NCBI GenBank assembly: GCA_003996215.1
Contig: QJPP01000311.1
Location: 1,054,001-1,118,000 of the forward strand
Source: Jaltomata sinuosa
Taxonomy: Eukaryota; Streptophyta; Magnoliopsida; Solanales; Solanaceae
Reading direction: 5' to 3'
Length of the DNA: 64,000 nt
Below are positions 10,297 to 22,028 of the stretch, piece by piece. Under the pieces are notes generated by a model. That model saw nothing but the letters and a program-made list of their open reading frames with translations, was not told where the DNA came from and did no database searches. The position numbers and the translations under genes are program-made. Each line of letters begins with the position of its first letter. Position 1 is the stretch's first letter.

Positions 10297-11894
10297 ATAC
10301 GGTTTTTGATTAAGTCTAGTGTGTTTATTTGACTCTTAGTCATTCTGGGGTGTCTTGATGAAGTCTGAGTAATCAAGACACCCGCGTCGTGCCGCGACGT
10401 TAAATCAGGCGCTGTATGGGAGGCAACCCATAAATTGTTGTTGTATTATAGTCTAATTAATTCGTGGGGAAACCTGTGAGTCACCACCGAGGGTTTTTGT
10501 TGCCGATTTCTTTTCCCTCCGGTGTGCTATCTAGTAGAACCGGCATGTTTAGGTTATTTTAATTTTTTTTTTAGTTTCTATGGCAAGCATGCGTTGTTCT
10601 TGTCTAAAAACGAGGCCCTTTAAAAATTTTCTGGTTTTGAGCTTATGTTGAAACAATTGACTGTCTGGATCCTTGAATGTCATTGTGTGAATATGATTAG
10701 AATGAGTATGCTTAAGCCGAGCGGTTGTTTGATAGTTGGTAGCGATATAGTTTCTTGGTGCTAAGAGTGTGTGAGATTTATTGTCATAAATTCTTACTCT
10801 GTGCATGCATCTAGAACTTGCCCGGTCTATTTTGTTAAGTTGAAGTTTGGTTGCTTAGGAAAGGATCACAGGCCCTTTTTGATGCAGTCCACTTAGCCTA
10901 TATGACCGTCCAAATACAAATAATCCCTTTTGATCCCTGTTTGAGCCGTAATTGACCTTATTCTTTCAATAACCTGTCACCATTCCTGTTTAACTTTGAA
11001 TCCCTATCTTGGCCCTGGTCCTTCCTTGGACATCGTGCACCTCAACGTAGGCAAAACAACCTAAGTTGAGGGTGGCTACTATAGAGGTAAACCATGTTTT
11101 GGCCCTGGTCCTACCAATGGACATTGTGCACCTTGACGTAGGCAATCAGCCTAAGTTGAGGGTGGCTACTACAGTGGTAAAGGAGAAGAAAAAGAGGATG
11201 GAGATGATTGTTGTTGAATAGAATGAAAATCCGGGTGTGCGCCTAAGAAAAGAAAAGAAAAATAAAGAAAGATGAAAAAGATCGAAAAAGAAACAAAAAG
11301 AATTGTCAATAAAGAGGCCGCACCTGTATCTAGAATCAAGGAAATAAAAAGGTAAATAAGGATGGATAAAGTGAAGTTATGTGGTGATAAGATGTAAATG
11401 GTTCCAAGGAGGGCTTAGTCACTAACCCCTAAATGCATCCTACCTGCACCCGAAGCCTCATTACAAGCAAATACAAGTCCTGTAGTGATCCTAAGTAGCT
11501 TTCTGAAGAACTGAAATAGAATAGTAAGGGCAAGCCTATGGTATCGCATGTGCATTGTTTGAAATCGTTTGTGAGTGTGAGCGCTTACCTAGTCCCAAAA
11601 CTTGTGTGTGGGATTTCTTTGTGGTGAGGGCACCAAGATGTCTATATTGTCTATTGATTGTTAGGATAGCTACGCGTGTGTATGCATAATGTTCTATCAT
11701 ATCGGAATGACATGTTTGGATCCTTGCAAGTTAGTGTTTCATACATTCGTGTGTTACAAGGGAGCATGATTTAATTGAATAAGTTTGAATGAACATGAGT
11801 TGCTATAGACATGAGTTTGTGTTCTTAGTAGAGTCGTATTATTGTTTTATGTTATGTTGCTTGAGGACAAGCGAACGTTTTAAGTTGAGGGTGT
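10297..11894 (+). other. Coding-free internal region of the Athila-like element
   Basis: No gag or pol motif is visible in any frame. A conserved-looking block at about 10396-10430 (GCGCTGTATGGGAGGCAACC within it) resembles a non-coding block I associate with the 3' part of Athila elements. A tandem pair of about 90-bp units lies at 11009-11188. The region just before the 3' LTR (11870-11894) has the GAGGACAAG and TTAAGTTGAGGGTGT pattern of the polypurine side. This looks like a large internal deletion derivative. Confidence 0.7.
11009..11188 (+). repeat. Tandem pair of about 90-bp units
   Basis: TTGGCCCTGGTCC begins at 11009 and again at 11099. Each unit ends with CTAAGTTGAGGGTGGCTACT. The two copies differ at about a dozen positions. 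Confidence 0.85.
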
Positions 11895-13216
11895 TGATGT
11901 GACGCTAATTTACGCCACTTTCGACTCCTTTTTACTAAGAACAATCGTACGTTTTCAAGCAACCATTGTTGTTTTTGATGTTTTTATGTTGTATTTGTAG
12001 GAAATGGAAGCAAACACGAAAACGGAAGAAAATACGAGAAAAACGAAGTTCTGCCTAAGAGTGACGGCCTGAGTGACGGGCCGTCACACATGTGACGGTC
12101 CGTCACTGGGACCGTCACACCAAGGCAGACCTCCAGGTTGAACCACTGCCTAGCAGTGACGGTCCAGGCGACGGTCCGTCACTGCCTTGACGGTCCGTCA
12201 GCCTGACCGTCACGCTTAGGCAGTGACTCAGGCGGCGACCCGCGTTTTTGGGGATTCCTAGCCCGTTTTGGAATTGGTTTCTACTACTCCTATAAATACC
12301 CTATGTTAGGTTTATGTAATTAGAATTCTCCCATTATTTCAAACACGTTTTTAGTTAGTTTTCGAGAGCAACACGTTTCTTGAATTAACAATTGTGTTCT
12401 TGATTCGTTCTTGAGTTCTTGGTTTCTCTTGTTCTTGGAGATTGAAGAGTGGTTTTCATTATATTGTAAGAACTTCTTCTCCTTATTATGAATTCAATTC
12501 TCTTCTCTTTTCTTTATAGCATGATTAACTAAAACTCCCGCAACTAGGGCTGTGGGAGCCATGGCAAACGTAGCAATATAGATTCCGGGGAGCGTTGGGT
12601 TCGATTTATGTATTGTCACGTTGTTAATCATACATTATGTCACGTTTTCTAGTGGGTTGCAAACATTAGAACATGCCTAGGTTTAATTTGCTTGAGAAAG
12701 AGATTAAAACCGGGAAACTTGATTAACAACAAGGATTCGAGACTACCAACTCTCGTCTTAAAGATTAATGCTGTAACTGGATTAATCTACTTGATGTTAG
12801 GATTGAGAGCTAAAAAGCACATCTTTTTGAGATCGAGAGAAGATAAAAGGAAATTTGTTTATTTGGTCGAGAGACGTTTAGACGATACAATTGACGCAAT
12901 CACATCGTGACACGCATATAGAAAGAACCCGGTTAAGCCTAGAATCGACATTGTTACAACGCCATGGTAACCACGTCCCTAGTTCGCATTCTCTCATACT
13001 GATTTAAACTCCTACGTTTATTATTGTTTTGTTTACAATTTGATTACAAAACCCCCCTTTTAGTTACTGGAAACGATTGACAACTAGTCACATACTTCAC
13101 TAAAGTCTTAATCATCACCATATTCTCTGTGGGATTCGACCCCAACCTTGTTGGGTTATATATTTGACAACGATCGCTTACGCTTCTTAAATTGAGGTGT
13201 AGTTTGAGCGTTATCA
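11895..13216 (+). repeat. 3' LTR of the Athila-like element
   Basis: 1322 bp, matching the 5' LTR nearly base for base except for a few clustered patches (for example 12127-12146 against 9181-9200). It has the same TATA box (12290-12298) and the same palindrome array. It is followed by the target-site copy CTTAC. Confidence 0.92.
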
Positions 13217-13676
13217 CTTACCTTACCCCCTGTATCTTTTGGTGCGGATCCTAGCGTGGGCCATCGCCACAAGATCGTTGTGATTCATGCTCAGAGATCT
13301 TTTGGGGACTACTTCAGACTGAGGGTGAGCTCTTGGCGACCGGAGCTTAGCTTTAGTTTATCTTTTTCTTTATTTACTCTATTACCATTCGGAGACATCT
13401 GTATATGTTGTTTTGGATCATTTGTACTCCTTATATGTAGTTCTGGCTCTATACTATGATACCAGGTCTTGGGGTTTGGTTTAGTTTTCGCATATATATA
13501 TATATTCCTGTTATCTATTCTCTTTATCTTGTTCCCTTACTTTTGCTTATTAAATTGTTCTTCCACTTATTTGTTAGATAGTAGCCCATTACTAACTTTC
13601 CAGGGCTACGGGGATTGGTTCGCCTACTGGGGGGTTGTAGATGCCATCATGACTGTGAAATTAGGTCATGACAGCT

Positions 13677-13688
13677 TGGTATCAGAGC
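13677..13688 (+). promoter_or_regulatory. Primer-binding site, initiator tRNA-Met (chromovirus)
   Basis: TGGTATCAGAGC lies three bases after the 5' LTR end at 13673. Confidence 0.92.
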
Positions 13689-13886
13689 TCTAGGTTCACC
13701 GGTGTCATCGGTATAGGAGCCAATATCTAGTAGAGTCCTGCGGATTAGGGCGGAGACGTCCGTACTCAATCTTCGGGAGGCTACAGTGACATCATAGGAA
13801 ATACGACTTTTTCATTACTTCTATATCATGCGTAGTACCCCTGAAGTTTCTTGAAATCTCATTTGTTCTACCACATTCTTCCACAG

Positions 13887-15186
13887 ATGGTTCGTACGAG
13901 AGCATCGGCGTCAGGGGGAGATGAGCCTCCGACTCCAGCTAGGGGTCGAGGACGCCCTCGAGCAGTGGCACCTACTAGAGCTGCTATAGTTGAATTAGAG
14001 CCCGAGCAGCATATGGATCAGGGGGTAGCCCAGACACCACCAGCTCTAGTACCAGCTCCAGCACCCATTTCTGTGCCAGCTTCAGCCCCGGCTCAGTCTT
14101 CAGATATTCAGGGTTTACTATTACAACTTTTGGGTATGATTGGAGAGCGGCCTTTTGAGGTAGTACAGACATCTGCTCAGGGGGCAGCCCTGGGTGCAAA
14201 GAGTTCAGGAGCGTAGCCTGCTACTGTGGCTCCCCGTGTGGAGGTCATTCCGGTCCCATCAGTTGCACAGCCTCTTGCTCCTCGCCCAGCTATGACAGAG
14301 TCGAAGTAGAAGGCGTTGGGTAGGTTTTTGAGGTTAGCACCCCCGAGGTTTGCTGGTACTTCTGGATAGGACCCACATGACTTTATTACTACCTGTGAGG
14401 AGATGTTGCATCATTTGGGTTTGCTGGAGACACGGGGTTGGTTATACTACCTATCAGTTGGAGGGCCCAGTGAAGTTATGGTGGAGGGCCCAGGTTGCTT
14501 GTAGACCACCATCGTCACCTCTTTTGACCTGGTCTGAGTTTTATGAGGCCTTCATGGCCAATTTCTTACCTCAGAGTGATCGTGAGCATCACAGGGAGCA
14601 GTTTACTCACCTTATGCAGGAGTCTACGACTGTCTCGGAGTATGAGACCCATTTTCATTAGCTAGCACCATTTGGAGCTATGATCATTAGGCAGATAGGA
14701 TTCGCAGATTTTTATGAGGTTTGAGGCTAGAGATTAGGCAGCCAACTGAGATATTGGTTGCCGGTGGTCGGTCATTTCAGGCTATCACAGACTATGCCCG
14801 TACTGTGGAGGACTTACAGCGACATGATCAAGGGTCCAGAGATAAGAGGTCTCGACATCAGGGTGGCTACAGTGGTTCCAGATATAGCGGTAGAGATTCA
14901 GGCCAGTAGGGCCAGGGTTATCAGCCAGCAGCACCAGGGTCAGTCCAGCCGATCGGTTCAGGCTTCCCTTCAGACTTTTGGCAGTACCCAGTTCGAGCAG
15001 GGTCAGAGCAGCCATCAGGGCTATAGTAGTCAGTCTTCAAGGGGTATAGCTTCTGAGCCATCAGGCTGTGGTGGCCATATAGGATCTGCTGGTTCATCTC
15101 GACCGAATAGGACGCCAGGGGCTTGTTTTACTTGTGGTGTGATTGGTCAATTTTCTAGAGATTGCCCTCAGCAGGGTACAGTTTAG
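13887..15186 (+). pseudogene. Chromovirus gag (capsid, nucleocapsid), broken
   Basis: The chosen start at 13887 opens MVRTRASASGG and an Arg/Pro-rich region, as in related gag proteins. The first frame is open to a TAG at 14214. The capsid domain continues at about 14350-14661 (segment KLWWRAQVACRP, the gag signature). A Gln/Ser-rich linker follows, and a single zinc knuckle at about 15124-15165 reads CFTCGVIGQFSRDC, with glutamine in place of the zinc-binding histidine. Stops at 14214, 14659 and 14907 and several frame changes break it. Gag would build the particle; this copy cannot make a full protein. Confidence 0.8.
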
Positions 15187-15349
15187 CTGGCCAAACCTTT
15201 ATGAGCAGTTCAGCCTCCGGCTAGAAGAGCTGGTCGTCAGGGTAGAGGTGGTGCTCCGCATGGCAGAGCAGGTAGTAGGGATGGCGGTCGGGCAGGTGGA
15301 GGTCGTCATCAGTTCTAAGCGGTCCTGAGGAGACCGGAGGTAGAGTCCT

Positions 15350-15772
15350 CGGATACTATGATTACAGGTACGATTTCTGTGTGCCATCAGTCTGCTATGG
15401 CTTTATTTGATCTGGATCCACTTGTTCATATGAATCTGCCTACTTTCTGCCTTGTTTGGGGTTGGCTAGTGAGCCATTATCTGTTATTGTTTCTGTTTCC
15501 ACCCAGTAGGAGATTCTTTAGTAGTGGATAGGATTGTGAGATCCTGTGTGATATCTGTTGGTGATTTGGAGACTTGAAGTGATTTGATGATACTCGATAT
15601 ATTAGATTTTGATGTGATACTGGGCATGGACTGGTTATCCTCTCACCGTGCGGTTATGGATTGTTATGCCAAGACCGTTACCATAGTTGTGCCCGATGTA
15701 TCCCCGATCGTGTGGCAGGGTTCTGTTGGCCGCGCACCATCTGGGATCATCTCTTGTCTTTGAGCTAGGAAG
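15350..15772 (+). pseudogene. Chromovirus aspartic protease, broken
   Basis: The segment around 15596-15670 reads LDFDVILGMDWLSSHRAVMD, the C-terminal signature of plant gypsy retropepsins. The N-terminal half with the catalytic D-S/T-G should lie near 15400-15540, where frame changes make it hard to follow; I could not find an intact active site. Position between gag and RT agrees with family order. Confidence 0.65.
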
Positions 15773-16718
15773 TTGATTTTCCATGGGTGTTTAGCTTATC
15801 TAGCATATGTCCGAGATGTTAGTGCTGACCCTACATCTCATGTGTCTGTTCCTGTGGTTAGAAACTTCTTCGATGTGTTTCTTACCGACCTGCCAGGCCT
15901 TCCACCTGAGAGAGATATTGATTTTGATATTGAGTTAGAGCCGGGCACCAGTCCCATTTCTATTTCTCCTCATCGTATGGCTCCTGCTGAGTTGAGAGAG
16001 CTTAAGGAGCAACTCCAGGATCTGTTAGCTAAGGGGTTTATTAAATCGAGTGTGTCACCTTGGAGTGCTCCTGTTTTCTTCGTGAAAAAAAAGGATGGGT
16101 CGATGCGGATGTGTATTGATTATCGACAGCTGAATAGGGTGATAGTGAAGAATAGGTATCCGATGCCGAGGATTAAATGACTTGTTTGATCAGCTTCAGG
16201 GTTCAGTCGTGTTTTTGAAGATTGATTTGAGGTCCAGCTACCATCAGTTGAGGATTAGGGCAGAGGACATCCCTAAGACAGCATTCAAGATACGTTATGG
16301 CCATTATGAGTTCCTGGTAATGTCTTTTGGGTTGACTAATGCCCCCGCAGCCTTTATGAACTTGATGCACAGGGTGCTTGACCCGTATTTGGACTCATTT
16401 GTGATAGTTTTTATAGACGACATCTTGGTATACTCGCGTAGTAGAGATGAGCATGAGCAGCACTTGAGGGTTATACTCCAGACTTTGAGAGATCATCGGC
16501 TTTATGCCAAGTTCTCAAAGTGTGAGTTTTGGCTTAAGTCAGTTGCATTCCTAGGGCATGTGGTGTCTAAGGATGGGATTAGGGTTGATCTGGGAAATAT
16601 TTCAGCAGTTTGTGATTGGCCCAGACCTACTACTGCTACTGAGGTCCGCAGCTTTGTTGGGTTAGCAGGTTACTACAGACGGTTCATTCAAGGATTTTCT
16701 TACATACAGCACCCTTGA
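15773..16718 (+). pseudogene. Chromovirus reverse transcriptase, one frameshift
   Basis: The first open part (15773-16180) carries the linker ELEPGTSPISISPHRMAPAE and the finger motif VFFVKKKDGSMRMCIDYRQL. After a frame change at about 16177-16182 the second part (16182-16718) holds the segment VFLKIDLRSSYHQLRI with one catalytic aspartate, the MSFGLTNAPAAFM segment, and the catalytic box FVIVFIDDILVYSRS with the Asp pair. The thumb ends in VRSFVGLAGYYRRFI. Apart from the frame change, the catalytic residues look intact. RT copies element RNA primed by tRNA-Met at 13677. Confidence 0.88.
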
Positions 16719-17527
16719 CTATACAGACTAGGAAGGATGTCCCATTTCAGTGGTCGGATCAGTGCGAGGATAGCTTTCAGACGCTTAAGGCCTTATTGAC
16801 TTCAGCTCTAGTTTTGACTTTGTCGGTTGAGGGTCAGAGTTTCTCCGTGTATTGTGATGCTTCAGAGGTCAGTATTGGTTGTGTGTTGATGCAGTAGGGT
16901 CGAGTGATAGCATATGCGTCGAGGCAGCTAAAGGTTCACGAGCGCAACTACCTCACTCATGACTTAGAGTTGGCGGCAGTAGTCTTCGCGCTCAAGATCA
17001 GGAGACATTACCTATATGGAGTTCACTGTGAGATCTTTACTGATCACTGTAGTCTTCAGTATATCACGAGGCAGCGAGAGCTGAACTCGAGGCAGAGGAG
17101 ATGGTTTGAGCTACTGAAGGACTATGACTTCACATTTCTATATCATCCGGGCAAGGCAAACATGGTAGCGGATGCCTTGAGCCGAAAGGCGGTGAGTATG
17201 GGTAGCCTAGCTTCAATTTCAGTTTCTAAGCGACCGTTAGCCTTGGACATCCTGTCCTTGGATAACCATTTCGTTAAGCTTAACTTATCGAATCCCAGCA
17301 GAGTTCTTGCCGGTGTTGAGGTTCGTTCTACTCTAGTTTATCAGATTCAGAGCCGACAGTTCGAGGATCAGAGTTTGTATGACCTTCGTGATCAGGTGGT
17401 TCAGGGTGAGGCCAGCTGGGCTACTTTGGGTTCTGATGATATTCTAAGATTCGATGGTCGACTTTGTGTTCCGAGGGTTGGTGACTTAATTCAGTTGATA
17501 CTTCACGAGGCCCATTGTTCCAGATAA
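16715..17527 (+). pseudogene. Chromovirus RNase H and linker, stop-interrupted
   Basis: RNase H begins with the segment SFSVYCDASEVSIGCVLMQ (first catalytic Asp in CDAS). It is cut by TAG at 16895, then continues with IAYASRQLKVHERNYLTHDL (catalytic Glu region LELAAV follows) and IFTDHCSLQYI (second Asp), ending VADALSRK, the C-terminal signature. The linker to integrase runs to 17527. It would remove RNA from the RNA-DNA hybrid. The TAG follows GCAG and fits a CAG-to-TAG change. Confidence 0.85.
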
Positions 17528-18565
17528 TTTATTCATTCGGGCGCTGCAAAGATGTATAGAGATTTGAGGCAGCTTTACTGGTGGAGTGGTATGAAATGGG
17601 ATGTGGCAGAGTTTGTATCTCGGTGCTTGAACTGTCAGCAGGGTAAGTTCGAGCATATGAGACCTGGTGGTTTGATGCAGCGACTTCCTATTCCTGAGTG
17701 GAAGTGGGAAGGGATTACTATGGACTTCATTATTGGTTTACCTCGTACATCTCGTGGGTTTGATTCCATATGGGTGATTGTTGATAGGCTGACTAAGTCA
17801 GCACATTTCTTGTCGGTTCAGACTTTTTATGGTGCAGAGAGGTTAGCTCAGATCTACCTTCGTGAGATTGTTTGGTTGCACGGGGTCCAAGCTTCTATCA
17901 TTTAAAACCGCAGCACTCAGTTCACATCTTAGTTCTGGAGGGCTATTCAGCGATATTTGGGTACAGAGGTTTAGCTTAGTACTGCTTTCCACATTCAAAC
18001 AAATGGCCAGTCCGAGAGGACCATTCAGGTCCTGGAGGACATGCTTCGGGCCTGTGTTTTTGACGTTGGAGGTTCTTGGGATCAGTTTGTCCCTTTGGCA
18101 GAGTTTGCTTATAATAATAGTTTTCATTCGAATATTGGCATGGCACCTTTCGAGTCTTTGTATGGTAGGCGTTTTAGATCACCGGTTGGCTGGTTTGATG
18201 GTTTTGAGTCTAGGCCACAGAGTACAGATTTGCTTCAAGATTTCTTAGACCGAGTCTGAGTGATTCAGGACAGACTTCGGGCAACCCAGAGCAGGCAGAA
18301 GAGTTATACTGATCGTAGGCTTCGTGCCTTGGAGTTTAGTGTTGGTGACTTGGTGTTTCTCTGTGTATCGCCCATGAAGGGTGTGATGAGATTTGGTAGG
18401 CGGGGCAAGCTTATCTCCAGGTACATTCGGCCGTTCGAGATTCTCCAGAAGGTTGGTAGTGTTGCCTATCAGTTAGCTTTGCCTCCGATGTTTTCAGCTA
18501 TGCACCCAGTTTTTCATGTATCAATGTTGCGGAGGTATGTTCCAGACGAGTCTCATATGTTGTAG
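17528..18565 (+). pseudogene. Chromovirus integrase, broken
   Basis: Zinc-finger region: histidines near 17505-17540, then CLNCQQGK (CX2C) at about 17626-17649. The catalytic core starts with WEGITMDFIIGLPRTSRGFD (first Asp). The second Asp region near 17895-17925 is interrupted, and a TAG lies at 17930-17932. The catalytic Glu should fall in the QSERT-like segment near 18005-18020. A TGA at 18257 precedes the C-terminal domain, where the usual GPF of the GPY/F motif reads RPF (about 18430). Integrase joins element DNA to the host; this copy is dead. Confidence 0.82.
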
Positions 18566-18817
18566 TGGGACTCAGTTCAATTGGATGAGAGTTTAGCCTT
18601 TGTTGAGAAGCCGGTAGCTATTTTCGCCAGAGATTTCAGGAGATTAAGGTCTCGGGAGATCCCGGTTGTCAAGGTTCAATGGAGGCACCGTCCAGTTGAG
18701 GAGGCTACCTGGGATATCGAGAGAGATATGCGGGCTCAGTATCCGCAGCTATTCGAGCCTTCAGGTACTTCCTTGTTCTTGACTTTCGAGGACGAAAGTC
18801 TTTTTAGTAGTGGATGA
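18566..18817 (+). pseudogene. Chromodomain-like C terminus of integrase
   Basis: The open stretch from 18581 ends with IPVVKVQWRHRPVEEATWDI and ERDMRAQYPQLFE. This matches the shortened chromodomain that follows integrase in plant chromoviruses and is thought to steer insertion to particular chromatin. An in-frame TAG near 18563 separates it from integrase. The 3' LTR begins right after, at 18818. Confidence 0.8.
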
Positions 18818-21800
18818 TGTAATGACCCTTCCGGTCATTTAGGCGTTTTGCCTTTCTTGTACCGTTAGAGTTTGTCTGTAGCGGCCCCAAGTCATTTAAG
18901 GCTTGTCGGGACAGGTAGTTCGATGCCCGGGCCTTTTGTTTGGTCTTTATGGTCGTATGATAAGTTTTGAAGTCAAGCAAGTCGGCAAAAGTTATCGTAA
19001 GTTTCTTTAATAAATTTTCTGAACTTTGGGTCAAATATCTCAGAGCTTTTCTCTCAATATATAAAGAGTTAGAAGTCTCCAGACCTACCAAATTGAAGGT
19101 CTACGAGTCTAGTTTTTAACTCATAAAATCTCACGTCCAACCGATCTTGGAGTAAAAAGTTATGACTGTTTTACCGCGGACTATTTGGGTAAAAATTGGG
19201 TCGCGAACCGGGTCGGGTCAAAACCGATTTAAAGCCTCAAATTCACGTTTTAAAACTCCAAAAAAGTTCTCAAACAGAGAGAAAACATAAGAGAGGGTTC
19301 CAAGAGAGTTCTTGAGTGATCAAGGTGCATTTTTGGTGATTTCTATCGCTAAAGTTTGCCCCCGTGCCTAGATAAGCAATCTCTACGCGTGGCAGCCATT
19401 TTCCCCATCGATAAACCACGTTTAAAGCTGGTTTCAGAAGATACAACTTGGTATTTCTTGGTGGTTCTTCAAGTTTTACATTTGGTTTGCTAAGGTAACC
19501 ATCCCGGGGCTCTTTTATGATCGTTTTTATGAAGTTCTACGGACGTTTCATAAAGCTATGATCCTTTTGGGAAATCTGCCCATTTAAGCTTAATTATGAA
19601 CTGTTTATACGTGAGTAAAAGCTGCGTATATATAGTGTTTGTGAAGCTTAGGACGTAAGGAATAATTTCCGTGAAGGAACTACGGGCATTCGAACGTTCG
19701 TTGGAAGGTATTTTTGTCATTTTAGAGCTTCTTAGAGCGGTTCGAGCTTGGACATCGTCGTCCTAGCAGCTTGTCGTCGGACGACAGGTAGGTTATGGTT
19801 TAAACTCCCTAGACTTAGCATATATCGGATAAAATTGTACTAGCTGGCATCCTTGGGTTGGATTATTAGGTTGGTACTACAGATCTCGACCGCTTTATTC
19901 ATGTCCGCCTACTTTTGTTCCTCCGATGCTTGTAGTACTTGCCGATATGTTTTATTTACCCTTGTAGTCCTGTGAGGCCTTGTTGACTCTGGAACATAGA
20001 AGGTGGGATATTGAGAATGTCCGCGAGTCCCGGACATAGAATTATCCTTCTAGGCTGGTTATGCTTGCTGAGTAGTTGTGGGCCTGTGCAGGGCCGATAG
20101 GTTGATTGTGAGCTGCTGGGCGGCTATTTGTGTTGATCATTCATTTCCATGCATATAAAAGGGGTTTTATTCATGTTTTACTACGGTTTTGGCTTCGGGC
20201 CTACGAGAATTGTTTTCTAAGCCTTGCATGGCTCTGGGAGCCCATTTTTTATGGAAATGAATTGGAAATGGTTTGATTTAACTTGTGAATATTCTTGGGA
20301 TAAAAGAAAGTTAAATTTTGATTTCTATCACCAGTTTTACTATTAATTCTAAACTCGGCAGGGCCGGGGTGCTAGTTGAGTTTTCTTACTACTTGAGATG
20401 ATTTTAGCCTCGGTGGGACCGAGCACCTGAGATGATTTTCTACTGTTTAGACCCGGTTACGCTCGGACACCCTTGGAGGGATTTTTGAGATATTTTCCCA
20501 TTACTTTAGTCTTGGATAGGGTTTGGGCATGCATATTCGAGACTGGGTCTCTATCTTGAACCCGTACTTGCTTCTGGATGACATGTTTTGATACTGAGTT
20601 TTAGTATGGGGTTCGGGACCTCCATGGACCTTGCTATCCAGGCCTGGGGCTTTGGGATGCGTGTGCCAGAGGAAGGGTATATGGCGGAGTAGAGGTATAC
20701 GGGCAGTGTCCTTCAATGGAACCTACCTGCTGGGCCCGATCGGCACCGGGGGAGGTACATACAGAGATACCATTTCACTTGAGATCTTCATGCATCATAT
20801 CATTCATTGTTTGAGGCTCCACCCTTGTTTGTTGTTTGTTGATTGTACGCTCCGGTAGTATGGGATGCTAGAGGGTTTGTTTTCACCTGTTTGTGTTCCT
20901 CGGTTGTATGGGCGGTCGGGGGACTGTAGGTAGACAATTATTATTTACTTATGGAATTGTTCCCTGTTACGGTTAAGTATGAATTTGGTTACTACTAGGT
21001 TGTTAGTTCCTAGATTTTAGAATTGATATGATTAGTTGAGTTTGATTCATGTCTCCGAGCATACCTATCATTACTTTTTCCCTCTTCCTCTTATACTTGA
21101 GGTTACCGGTATACCATCCATTTCGTAAACTTATTATGTATATATTGTTATTGCAAAGATCCCAGGTGCGTTGTTTCTTACTTACACCTGTGCCTGTTGT
21201 ATATATATTCTGCTTGCTGGCCTCGCATGTTGTTCTATTGACTTCCCTCTAGGCTAGTTCCTGTGTACCTTTTGTTGATTTCTGTGACTACTTGCTTCTA
21301 TTCTGTCTGTTACTACACTTTTATCTTATATGTGCCCAGTCGGCCTATGATACCTACTGGGTACCTTATGCTTCGCATTTAGTGCTCACCCTACCTCCTG
21401 CATCTTTTGGTGCAGATCCTAGCATGGGCCATCGCCGCTAGATCGTTGTGATTCGTGCTCGGAGATCTTTTGGGGACTACTTCAGACTGAGGGTGAGCTC
21501 TTGGCGATCAGAGCTTAGCTTTAGTTTATCTTTTGCTTTATGTACTCTATTACCATTCGGAGACATCTGTATATGTTGTTTTGGACCGTTTGTACTCCTT
21601 ATATGTAGTTATGGCTCTATACTATGATACCAAGTCTTGAGGTTTGGTTTAGTTTTCGCATATGTATATATATATTCTTGTTATCTATTCTCTTCATCGT
21701 GTTTCCTTACTTTTGCTTATTAAATTATTCTTCCGCTTATTTATTAGATAGTTGCCCATTACTAATTGTCCTGGGCTACGGGGATTGGTTCGCCTACTGG

Positions 21801-21843
21801 GGGGTTATAGGTTCCATCATGACTGAGAAATCGGATCGTGACA
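18818..21843 (+). repeat. 3' LTR of the chromovirus
   Basis: 3026 bp, TGTAATGACC...CGTGACA. It is intact, unlike its partner, and so gives the empty-site sequence (about 21380, AGTGCTCACCCTACC) for the Athila-like insertion in the 5' LTR. It is followed by target-site copy ATATT. Confidence 0.92.
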
Positions 21844-22028
21844 ATATTCTTCTTCGGGATAACACCATCGTCTGATTTTTCGAGTGATTTAACAACATTC
21901 TTCTTCGGAGTTTGAATAAAACAACCCAAATCAAAACTTGGATGAGAAAGCATGATGAGACTATCTCCATCACCAAATCTAGGGCTCTTACGAGCTGTTG
22001 TAGAATAAAGAAGAGATTTTTTCAACAT
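21844..22028 (-). pseudogene. First coding exon of an unrecognised host gene, cut by the chromovirus
   Basis: On the minus strand an ATG at 22028 follows a plausible leader and opens MLKKSLLYSTTARKSPRF, then FGDGDSLIMLSHPSFDLG; the frame is open for 62 codons to the target duplication at 21844-21848. Before the insertion the frame would have run on into 6369 and met a stop within eight codons, unless spliced earlier. The basic, Ser/Thr-rich N terminus could be an organelle-targeting peptide, but I do not recognise the family. If this is a gene, the 15.5-kb insertion disrupts it. Confidence 0.45.

Larger units (their letters stand above)
8948..13216 (+). mobile_element. Non-autonomous Ty3/gypsy element of Athila-like type, nested in the chromovirus LTR
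   Basis: Two near-identical LTRs (8948-10274, 1327 bp; 11895-13216, 1322 bp) start TGATGTGACG and end GTTATCA, with target duplication CTTAC at 8943-8947 and 13217-13221. The primer site (10279-10296) matches tRNA-Asp, as in Athila-group elements. The internal region is only about 1.6 kb and codes for nothing. It retains a conserved Athila-type non-coding block and a GTTTTAAGTTGAGGGTGT polypurine-side segment before the 3' LTR. It must have moved using proteins supplied by other elements. High LTR identity implies a recent insertion, later than the host chromovirus. Confidence 0.9.
6375..13673 (+). repeat. 5' LTR of the chromovirus, split by a nested element
   Basis: The LTR runs 6375-8947 and 13222-13673, with the Athila-like element and one target-site copy between. 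It ends ...GGTCATGACA at 13673, followed by GCT and the primer site. Short open stretches such as the one at 8189-8416 recur in the 3' LTR and are not genes. The LTR carries the element promoter, but I could not assign a TATA box with confidence. Confidence 0.9.
6375..21843 (+). mobile_element. Complete but inactive Ty3/gypsy chromovirus (Tekay/Del-like), plus strand
   Basis: The element is bounded by a perfect 5-bp target duplication ATATT (6370-6374 and 21844-21848). Both LTRs open TGTAATGACC and close with a GACA end. Removing the nested insertion (8948-13221) leaves a 5' LTR of 3025 bases against 3026 for the 3' LTR. Order: LTR, iMet primer site, gag, protease, RT, RNase H, integrase, chromodomain-like C terminus, LTR. 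The integrase-last order and the terminal chromodomain-like segment define a chromovirus. The long LTR and VEEATW-type chromodomain suggest Tekay/Del, which is inference. Many stops make it non-autonomous. Confidence 0.92.
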
